The position numbers were made by a program, and so were the translations under genes. 9,885 nt of DNA from DAOUMU01 sp034409055 (GTDB taxonomy: Bacteria; Chloroflexota; Anaerolineae; 4572-78; J111): assembly GCA_034409055.1 (NCBI GenBank), contig DAOUMU010000392.1, forward strand, positions 1 through 9,885. Direction: 5' to 3'. The notes beneath the pieces were generated by a model, which saw only the letters and a program-made list of their open reading frames with translations, ran no database searches and was not told the origin of the DNA. The stretch's first letter is position 1. Every line of letters begins with the position of its first letter. This document shows, piece by piece, positions 1-5,128 of this stretch.

Positions 1-54
1 GCTATCGTTAATCCCCGCATTGCTCGACGGATTGCTGGAGTTTCGGTAGCCTAA
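1..54 (+). CDS. possible C-terminal tail of a gene cut off by the window edge
   Basis: Frame 1 is open from base 1 and stops with TAA at 52-54, giving a 17-residue tail ending in ARRIAGVSVA. Frame 2 is also open, to TAG at 47-49, and ends in LLDGLLEFR. Both read as plausible protein ends and the piece is too short to choose between them or to name a family. It may equally be noncoding. Confidence 0.2.
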   Translation, partial: AIVNPRIARRIAGVSVA

Positions 55-97
55 CCTTAAGGTCAACCTTGGTTCAACCTGTTCCTATACTATTCTT

Positions 98-126
98 TTG
101 TTATCGTGCAATAACTCTATTATACG
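98..126 (+). promoter_or_regulatory. weak candidate sigma-70-type promoter
   Basis: TTGTTA (98-103) and TATACG (121-126) are 17 bp apart, each a partial match to the -35 and -10 consensus. A small inverted repeat, GTTAT/ATAAC (100-104 and 111-115), lies in the spacer. A start near 132 would transcribe rightward into the structured element at 270-529. No protein start with a ribosome site follows, which fits a noncoding transcript, but a match this weak can arise by chance in AT-rich DNA. Confidence 0.25.
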
Positions 127-269
127 ACACAGACGTGTTATCCTATTGATTCGATTGTAGCATTGGGTATAGGAATTGGCAAACGAGTTTGGATGCCAAA
201 AGGAGTTTTTCGGGGCTGCTATCCTCAGGCTAATTCATAAGGGGAGACACACAAGGTTTCGCTGCGATC

Positions 270-529
270 TGGAGTCGAGGCTGTGCGAAGCCCCTTTTAG
301 GGCCTGTGCTCTGTGGGTATTAGCCGGTGAGAATCCTGATGCCTTGACCGGCTGAAGCCTCGATTCCACTAGTGCTGCTTCCCATAAGTTTTTAGAGTAA
401 TTCTTGCTCCCGTCTGGTCCGTGACCAGACGGCTTTGCCCCGGTAAATACGCGGGTCAGTGCGAAGCCTCCCTGTGGGACGGACCCGCTACGAGCAGGGC
501 AGAGTTACCAACCTTGACCCTAAAAACTT
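270..529 (+). ncRNA. candidate structured noncoding RNA (family not recognised)
   Basis: Two nested stem-loop domains are visible. Domain 1 is closed by 270-282 with 356-368 (13 pairs) and holds hairpins 290-293/300-303 and 321-328/347-354. Domain 2 is closed by 386-395 with 520-529 (10 pairs), continues through 397-400/505-508 and 402-409/492-499, and opens into a three-way junction. Its arms are a 10-pair hairpin (410-419/423-432, CGT loop) and 451-457/482-488 topped by 469-472/476-479. The imperfect positions G274/T364, T321/G354, T404/G497 and T402/G499 are G-U wobbles if the + strand is the RNA but C-A mismatches on the other strand, which favours + transcription. The word GTGCGAAGCC occurs in both domains (283-292 and 459-468). 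I see no RNase P, tmRNA, SRP RNA or group II domain V signature. The alternative is a non-autonomous palindromic mobile element, possibly with a guide-RNA-like transcript. Confidence 0.4.
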
Positions 530-576
530 TTGAAATGGAGGTCTGGGTAACGCAGGCGTGTTTCTTGGCAGGTCAC

Positions 577-632
577 TCCAAACACAGGGAGGAAGTTCTG
601 GAGACTCTGTGAAGATTCCTCCTGTGTTTGGA
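577..632. repeat. long hairpin between the candidate RNA and the mevalonate operon
   Basis: TCCAAACACAGGGAGGAA (577-594) pairs with 616-632 over 17 base pairs with one bulged G, around a 21-base loop. There is no T-run on either side, so it is not a standard intrinsic terminator. It lies 36 bases past the stop of the last operon gene and at the end of the convergent candidate RNA. It could act as a shared 3' stabiliser or transcription barrier, or be a short palindromic repeat. I cannot decide between these from one copy. Confidence 0.55.
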
Positions 633-667
633 ATGATGTGGGACATGTGAGGGGGTTAGTCAGCAAG

Positions 668-1078
668 TTACGTCGTAGCCAACTGGGGACGAAATTTGTA
701 GCCGTAAACAATCAGTCCTTCCTCGCCGTAAGTCCGTAGCTTCCGAGTGACCATTTCAACCGGCATGCCAATCTCAACTTCATCGTTGGCTACATCAGTC
801 AGTTGGGCCGTAATGAGGGGACCTTCCTCTAGTTTAATCAGGGCCACCGTATAAGGAGCCATTTCCTCATAGCCTTCGGGAGGATTGTGGACCGTTGTAT
901 GGGAATAAACTTCACCCCGTCCGCTGAATTGGAAAGCAGGTTGCGGAGGATCCTCCGCACAATAGGGACAGACGTCACGCGGTGGGAAGATTTTGCCGTC
1001 ACATTTGGGACAAACCTCGCCCACTAATTGATAGCGTTGTGCTTTTAATCGCCAATGTCGAGCAATTTCAGTGGTCAT
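668..1078 (-). CDS. DUF35 Zn-ribbon/OB-fold protein, partner of thiolase and HMG-CoA synthase
   Basis: This 136-residue protein has the two-part DUF35 layout. A basic N-terminal helix (RHWRLKAQRYQLVG) leads into a rubredoxin-like zinc ribbon with cysteines C23, C26, C37 and C40 (CPKC and CPYC). A C-terminal OB-fold (about 50-130) follows, with the typical GEVYSHTTVHNPPEGYEEMAPY stretch split across 55-76. In archaea this family scaffolds acetoacetyl-CoA thiolase and HMG-CoA synthase into one complex so the intermediate passes between active sites without release. As the last gene after those two enzymes, it very probably does the same here. The ATG is preceded by AAGGAGA with about 8 bases of spacing. 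It starts 38 bases after the thiolase stop. All four zinc ligands are present and the length is normal. Confidence 0.92.
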   Translation of the reverse strand: MTTEIARHWRLKAQRYQLVGEVCPKCDGKIFPPRDVCPYCAEDPPQPAFQFSGRGEVYSHTTVHNPPEGYEEMAPYTVALIKLEEGPLITAQLTDVANDEVEIGMPVEMVTRKLRTYGEEGLIVYGYKFRPQLATT

Positions 1079-1116
1079 TGTAATGTTCTCCTTAAAACAG
1101 ATTATTGCTTAGTTTA

Positions 1117-2277
1117 TTATTGATCCATTCTCTCAAAAATATGGGTGACAATTGTGGCCCCACTCCCGCCGATGTTTTGAGTCATTCCCAAGCGGGCGTT
1201 GGCCACTTGATTATCTCCGGCCTCACCGCGTAACTGCTGGACAGCTTCGACAATCTGGTAGAGACCCGTCGCCCCGACCGGATGTCCCCGAGCTTTCAGG
1301 CCGCCCCGGGTGGTAATCGGAATTTTGCCGTCAAGCCCAATTTCCCCATCACGGGCCAACCAGGTACCTTTACCCCGTTCGGCAAAACCACTGGCCTCCA
1401 GGCTCAGGGCCGACATAATGGTGAAGGCGTCGTGCAATTCAAAGAAGTTAATATCTTCTGGGCCAACCCCGGCTTGCCGATAAGTTCGCTGGGCTGAGTC
1501 TTCGGCGGCTTGGAGCCACAGCGGGTCATGCCGGTCGTGCAGACTCAGGCTATCAGTGGCCACAGCACTGGCTTTGATGCGGATAGCATTGTCGGTAAAT
1601 TCCCGCGCTTGATCGGTCGGACACAGCACAACTGCCGCCGCACCATCGGCCATCGGACTGGCATCTAACAAGCCAACCGGATTGGCGACCATACTGGAAC
1701 GCATAAAAGCTTCTTTGCTAATAGGACGTCGGAACATCGCGTTAGGATTGCTCGCCCCATTAGCGTGAGCATTGATGGCAAAACCGGCAAAGTCTTCACG
1801 ACTCAGTTTGTTCTCATACATATAACGTTGCATAATCAGGGCGTTCAGGGCCACAAAAGTAATCCCATGAATGCCTTCGTAATCGGCATCGGCGGCAGAA
1901 GCCAGGCCGGCGGTTAGTTTGCTGCCCACGTCGTCGGTCATCTTTTCAACACCCAGGGCAATGACGATATTTTGCAGGCCGCTGGCCACGCCAATATAAG
2001 CTTGCCGAAAGGCAGCAGCGGCACTGGCGCAAGCCGCTTCCACTTTAACCGCTTCAGTGCCACGTAGTCCAGCAAAGTCAGCAATGAGCGGCCCCAGGTG
2101 GGCTTGTCCAGAAATTTCCCCGGAGAGCATATTGCCCACATAAATAGCATCAGCCCGCTCAATATCGGCATCGTGCATAGCGGCAGACAGAGCCTGGTAG
2201 GCCATATGGCGCAGGCTTTTATCCCAATGTTCTCCAACGGGTGTTTGTCCAATTCCAATGATCGATACGTCTCGCAA
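1117..2277 (-). CDS. archaeal-type acetyl-CoA C-acetyltransferase (acetoacetyl-CoA thiolase)
   Basis: This 386-residue thiolase condenses two acetyl-CoA into acetoacetyl-CoA, the first step of the mevalonate route. The nucleophile is C83 in VEAACASAAAAF, with H282 in ELHDAF and H332 in GHPVGATG. It lacks the C-terminal CxG cysteine of classical biosynthetic thiolases: the matching segment is IGGSGA near 369-374. It also has HDAF rather than the HDCF of SCP2-type thiolases. This is the pattern of the archaeal branch that works in complex with HMG-CoA synthase and DUF35. The start is a TTG with AGGAG six bases upstream, and the resulting N-terminus MRDVSIIGIGQTPVG fits the family start exactly. 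It is the middle gene of the operon. A lipid-transfer-type or ketothiolase activity is possible in principle, but the neighbours argue for acetoacetyl-CoA synthesis. Confidence 0.93.
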   Translation of the reverse strand: MRDVSIIGIGQTPVGEHWDKSLRHMAYQALSAAMHDADIERADAIYVGNMLSGEISGQAHLGPLIADFAGLRGTEAVKVEAACASAAAAFRQAYIGVASGLQNIVIALGVEKMTDDVGSKLTAGLASAADADYEGIHGITFVALNALIMQRYMYENKLSREDFAGFAINAHANGASNPNAMFRRPISKEAFMRSSMVANPVGLLDASPMADGAAAVVLCPTDQAREFTDNAIRIKASAVATDSLSLHDRHDPLWLQAAEDSAQRTYRQAGVGPEDINFFELHDAFTIMSALSLEASGFAERGKGTWLARDGEIGLDGKIPITTRGGLKARGHPVGATGLYQIVEAVQQLRGEAGDNQVANARLGMTQNIGGSGATIVTHIFERMDQ

Positions 2278-2304
2278 AGTTAACTCCTATAAACGTTGAA
2301 GGTG

Positions 2305-2328
2305 GAACGTTCAAACGTTCAAACGCTA
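2305..2328. repeat. 8-bp tandem repeat in the gap between HMG-CoA synthase and thiolase genes
   Basis: The 54-base gap contains GAACGTTC, AAACGTTC and AAACGCTA in tandem, with a further AACGTT at 2292-2297. Each unit carries the self-complementary hexamer AACGTT. The motif sits just upstream of the thiolase ribosome site (AGGAG, 2284-2288) and may be a dispersed spacer repeat or a protein-binding cluster. Confidence 0.6.
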
Positions 2329-2331
2329 ACC

Positions 2332-3387
2332 TCAGTGCATCTGCAATTTCTTTCGATAGCGTATATAAGTAGCGTAATCAATTTCTGCCCGGCGGTCGAT
2401 GTAATTTTGAGTGGTAGGGGCCAGGTGTTGCTTGCCAGCAATCGTGTCGGTCACCCGGATGGAAAAAGCGTCACTACCTGCCCCGGAACCAAAGGAAATG
2501 CACAGGATTTTGTCACCGGGTTTAGCGATATCTAAAACTGCTGTCAGACCTAGCAAGCTGGCCCCGGCATAGGTGTTACCCACGATGGGGGACAGTAAGC
2601 CGGTAACCCATTGCGCCTTTTCAAAGCCAAGCATCGCTGCGGCTCGTTCCGGGAATTTTTTGTTGGGCTGATGTAGCACTACATAATCAAAGTCTTTGGC
2701 CGTGCGACCCAGTAGACTCATCAACTCTTGACCGGCAGCCGTTACGTGATGGAAATAGGCCGGCTCACCGGTGAAACGTTGTCCGTGACTGGGATAATGG
2801 GTGGTGGGACGTCGCCAGAAATCGGGGGTATCGGTAACGTAAGAATAGCTAGCTTCAAAGATTGCCAAACTTTCGTCGGCCGGACCAATGATGAAGGCTG
2901 CCCCACCAGCGGCCGCTGTGTATTCCAAGGCGTCGCCAGGACGACCCTGGGCTGTATCTGCGCCAATGCCGAGGGCATAGCGAGCCATCCCTCCAGCCAC
3001 AAAGCCGATCCCGGCCTGTAAGGTTTCGGTGCCAGCTTTACAGGCAAATTGCCAATCGGCCGCTTCGGTGTGGGGCGTAGCGTTTATTGCCTCAGCAATG
3101 ATGGTGCTGGTGGGTTTCACGGCGTAAGGATGGCTTTCGCTACCAACCCAAACAGCGCCAATTTCCTGGGGGTCAATTTGAGCTCGCCGCAAGGCGTTGC
3201 GAGCTGCCTCCAGTCCAATCGTCATCGTATCTTCGTCAGGCCCCGGCACGGCTTTTTCTTTAATTGGCAAACCGCTGCGCCCATCTGTCCACACCCTGGC
3301 CACTTCGCTGGCTGGCAGACGATATTGGGGAATATAACTACCGTAACCAACAATACCGGTTTCGATAGTAGACTTCATCAAAGGCAT
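2332..3387 (-). CDS. archaeal-type hydroxymethylglutaryl-CoA synthase
   Basis: This 351-residue protein condenses acetoacetyl-CoA with acetyl-CoA to give HMG-CoA, committing carbon to mevalonate and isoprenoids. The catalytic triad is visible: E84 in GSESHPYAVKP, the acyl-accepting C116 in QFACKAGTE, and H239 in VVLHQPNKK. The GNTYAGAS segment (270-277) and the FGSGAGSDAF loop (299-308) are also typical. Length and sequence match the archaeal form (about 350 residues) rather than the somewhat longer Firmicute MvaS or eukaryotic enzymes. The ATG at 3385-3387 has GGAG six bases upstream; a second in-frame ATG three codons later is less well spaced. As the first gene of the operon it follows a promoter and a leader hairpin. 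HMG-CoA reductase and the later kinases are not in this window. Confidence 0.95.
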   Translation of the reverse strand: MPLMKSTIETGIVGYGSYIPQYRLPASEVARVWTDGRSGLPIKEKAVPGPDEDTMTIGLEAARNALRRAQIDPQEIGAVWVGSESHPYAVKPTSTIIAEAINATPHTEAADWQFACKAGTETLQAGIGFVAGGMARYALGIGADTAQGRPGDALEYTAAAGGAAFIIGPADESLAIFEASYSYVTDTPDFWRRPTTHYPSHGQRFTGEPAYFHHVTAAGQELMSLLGRTAKDFDYVVLHQPNKKFPERAAAMLGFEKAQWVTGLLSPIVGNTYAGASLLGLTAVLDIAKPGDKILCISFGSGAGSDAFSIRVTDTIAGKQHLAPTTQNYIDRRAEIDYATYIRYRKKLQMH

Positions 3388-3442
3388 AGTTTACTCCGCA
3401 TAAGAACTGTATAGACCGATTGATATCGCCAGAGCATTAAAA

Positions 3443-3476
3443 AAGTCCTCGAAAATGAGGACTTCAAGCTTGAAGT
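3443..3476 (-). promoter_or_regulatory. leader hairpin plus overlapping perfect palindrome: candidate attenuator or operator
   Basis: On the minus strand, just after the predicted transcription start, comes the perfect 16-bp palindrome ACTTCAAGCTTGAAGT (3461-3476). It is followed by an 8-bp hairpin (3457-3464 with 3443-3450, 6-base loop) running into six Ts (3444 down to 3439), the form of an intrinsic terminator. The two structures share bases 3461-3464, so as RNA they cannot fully form together. This resembles an antiterminator/terminator pair ahead of the HMG-CoA synthase gene. The palindrome could instead be an operator for a dimeric repressor near +7 to +22. No known riboswitch core is visible. 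Confidence 0.5.
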
Positions 3477-3488
3477 TAAATACATTTT

Positions 3489-3517
3489 AGCATAGAGAGA
3501 CTCTCAAAAACTATCAA
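3489..3517 (-). promoter_or_regulatory. promoter of the mevalonate operon
   Basis: Reading the minus strand, TTGATA (3517-3512) and TATGCT (3494-3489) are exactly 17 bp apart. The -35 matches consensus at five of six positions. An overlapping TGCTAAAAT could serve as an extended -10. A start near 3482 would give a leader of roughly 95 bases containing the palindrome and hairpin. Confidence 0.5.
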
Positions 3518-3588
3518 ATTGTAGGAAAAATCGCTTTGTTGAGATTATTTTTGATGTGAAACTCCAGATGATAGGACTCATTGCCCCC

Positions 3589-3617
3589 TTGTCAGATGAT
3601 TATGCTAATGTTAGAAT
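3589..3617 (+). promoter_or_regulatory. promoter of the histidine kinase gene
   Basis: TTGTCA (3589-3594) and TAGAAT (3612-3617) each match consensus at five of six positions and are 17 bp apart. The predicted start is near 3624, just upstream of the kinase frame. It diverges from the mevalonate operon promoter, leaving about 70 bp between the two -35 boxes. Confidence 0.6.
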
Positions 3618-3649
3618 TTAAAATGTGCTCTTGAATCATATCTTGGTGG

Positions 3650-4912
3650 TTGTTTTTAGTGCTCAAAGGAGCTGAGGGTAAGTTGAGCTTTAAAGAAGTG
3701 ACGTATAGCAGTAATGCCCAATCCCCAGATGTTCAAATAGCTCGACTGGAGTTGATGTTAGAGATCAGCCGAGCGCTTAACTCTACCCTTGATCTGGATG
3801 TTCTCCTGGAATCTATTACAAAAGTTGCCACTGAACTGACCTACACCGAAGCAGCATCTATTTTGTTATTGGACAAGAAAACGGGTGAACTTTACTTTGA
3901 GGCAGCCACGGGTGAGAAACAGGCTGAGGTTGAACGCATTTTGGTTCCTTTAGAGGGTAGTATCGCCGGTTGGATTGTGCGAAATGGTGAACCTCTGGTG
4001 ATTAGTGATATTCAAAGAGACCGGCGTCATTATAAAGAAATTGACCGGATGCTGAATTTTAAAACCCGCTCAATTTTAGGCGTACCCCTCAAGGTTAAGC
4101 AGGAAACGATTGGGGTATTAGAAGTTCTCAATAAGCGTCACGATACCGGTTTTACGGGGGATGATGTCTATACGTTAACCACGCTGGCCTCTCAAGCAGC
4201 CGTGGCCATCGAAAATGCTCGCCTCTTTAAGCAAAGTGATCAACTGGCCGATATGATCCACGAGTTGCGCTCGCCGCTGACCTCGATCATAAGTTTTAGT
4301 CAACTCATGCTGTTCAAGCTTAATTCTAACGCCATAGATTTACAGAGTGGACTGGAGAGTATCAATCGTGAGGCAAATCGCTTATCACAAATGATCAATG
4401 ATTTTCTCGATTTGACCCAATTGGAGACAGGACGGGCTCGTATCGAGAAGACCAGGATCAATCTCCAGACACTGGCTCAGGAAGTGATTGACTTGTTCCA
4501 TTCGCCAGCGCTTGAAAAGGATATTGCACTTTCGCTAGAGGTAGAGAATGATATTCCTGAGATCATCGGTGATGCCACTCGGCTGAAACAGGTCATTGTC
4601 AATTTGGTTGACAACGCCGTCAAGTATACACCCAATGGTGGCCTGGTAGGGGTAACCCTTTTTGGTAATGAGGTCAGAGTACAGTTATCGGTACGTGATA
4701 CGGGGAACGGAATTCCGCCCGATGATTTGGAGTCGGTGTTTGATAAGTTTTATCGGGTTGAGGAGGATGAAAGCAAGGTCAAAGGCTCAGGTCTGGGGTT
4801 ATCCATCGCCAAAAAAATTATTGAAGCCCATGGTGGCGACATCTGGGTAGAGAGTGAAGTAGGCGTAGGCAGCAACTTTACCTTTAGTCTACCGATTACA
4901 GATGATGGTTAA
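3650..4912 (+). CDS. soluble GAF-domain sensor histidine kinase
   Basis: The longest frame is 420 residues. A GAF domain spans about 38-192 and is followed by a complete transmitter: H-box MIHELRSPLTS with phospho-acceptor H204, N-box RLKQVIVNLVDNAVKYTPNGG split over 311-331, G1 RDTGNG (349-354), F-box FDKFYRV (364-370) and G2 GSGLGLSIAKKIIEAHGG (379-396). No signal peptide or membrane segment is visible, so it should sense a cytoplasmic ligand or redox state through the GAF domain, or respond to a partner. No response regulator is adjacent, so it is an orphan and its target is unknown. The start is uncertain. TTG 3650 has no spaced ribosome site; TTG 3683, eleven codons later, has GAGGG and AAAGGAG upstream and is likelier; GTG 3698 is another option. 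All keep the GAF domain intact. A strong terminator follows. Confidence 0.95.
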   Translation: MFLVLKGAEGKLSFKEVTYSSNAQSPDVQIARLELMLEISRALNSTLDLDVLLESITKVATELTYTEAASILLLDKKTGELYFEAATGEKQAEVERILVPLEGSIAGWIVRNGEPLVISDIQRDRRHYKEIDRMLNFKTRSILGVPLKVKQETIGVLEVLNKRHDTGFTGDDVYTLTTLASQAAVAIENARLFKQSDQLADMIHELRSPLTSIISFSQLMLFKLNSNAIDLQSGLESINREANRLSQMINDFLDLTQLETGRARIEKTRINLQTLAQEVIDLFHSPALEKDIALSLEVENDIPEIIGDATRLKQVIVNLVDNAVKYTPNGGLVGVTLFGNEVRVQLSVRDTGNGIPPDDLESVFDKFYRVEEDESKVKGSGLGLSIAKKIIEAHGGDIWVESEVGVGSNFTFSLPITDDG

Positions 4913-4941
4913 AATTGGACCGTAAGCGTTAGCTTTGAAGC

Positions 4942-4974
4942 AAAAAGGCTTCCCAATCTCTGGGAAGCCTTTTT
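4942..4974. terminator. bidirectional intrinsic terminator
   Basis: AAAAAGGCTTCCCA (4942-4955) pairs perfectly with 4961-4974 around a 5-base loop. The arms start with an A-run and end with a T-run, so it works on both strands. It lies 30 bases after the kinase stop and about 155 bases past the secDF stop, between these convergent genes. Confidence 0.92.
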
Positions 4975-4978
4975 TAGT

Positions 4979-5126
4979 GGTAAGCTTTCAGCTATCAGCT
5001 TTCAGTGGTCAGCTTTTGAGCCAAAGTAAGTATCTTGTAGGGGCGAATCCCGACCGAAGGGAGTGTCGCCCAGTTTTGACAGCAGTAGGCTGATAGCTGA
5101 CGGCTAACCGCTGCTGAACGCTTACC
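4979..5126. repeat. MITE-like intergenic element with 7-bp periodicity
   Basis: The ends, GGTAAGCTTTCAGC (4979-4992) and GCTGAACGCTTACC (5113-5126), are inverted repeats with one mismatch. A second pair, TCAGCTATCAGC (4988-4999) with 5089-5100, is perfect. The left side is a run of five heptads: AGCTTTC, AGCTATC, AGCTTTC, AGTGGTC and AGCTTTT. The right side has the same 7-bp rhythm in reverse complement. A separate hairpin, GGGCGA/TCGCCC (5041-5046, 5066-5071), sits in the middle and looks like a nested second repeat. There is no gene inside. It ends two bases before the secDF stop codon on the other strand. Confidence 0.7.
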
Positions 5127-5128
5127 GA

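Noticed and set aside
193..240. 15-codon ATG frame (MPKGVFRG...)
   Set aside because: Too short, no spaced ribosome site, nothing recognisable.
270..529. RNase P RNA, tmRNA, 4.5S RNA or a group II intron core
   Set aside because: No GAGGAAAGTCC core for RNase P, no tRNA-like end or tag frame for tmRNA, no SRP loop sequence and no domain V hairpin. GTGCG at 283 resembles a group II 5' end, but nothing else supports it.
421..612. 63-codon open frame on the + strand
   Set aside because: It has a GTG start in the loop of a hairpin with no ribosome site and runs through the stems of the structured element. The composition follows the inverted repeats, not a protein.
520..711. 63-codon minus-strand frame overlapping the DUF35 end
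   Set aside because: It overlaps a clear gene in another frame and crosses the long hairpin. No ribosome site or recognisable content.
2305..2328. CRISPR-like array
   Set aside because: The units are 8 bp and contiguous with no spacers, and there are no cas genes in the window.
3443..3464. terminator for the histidine kinase or another + strand gene
   Set aside because: The T-run is on the minus strand only and no + strand gene precedes it.
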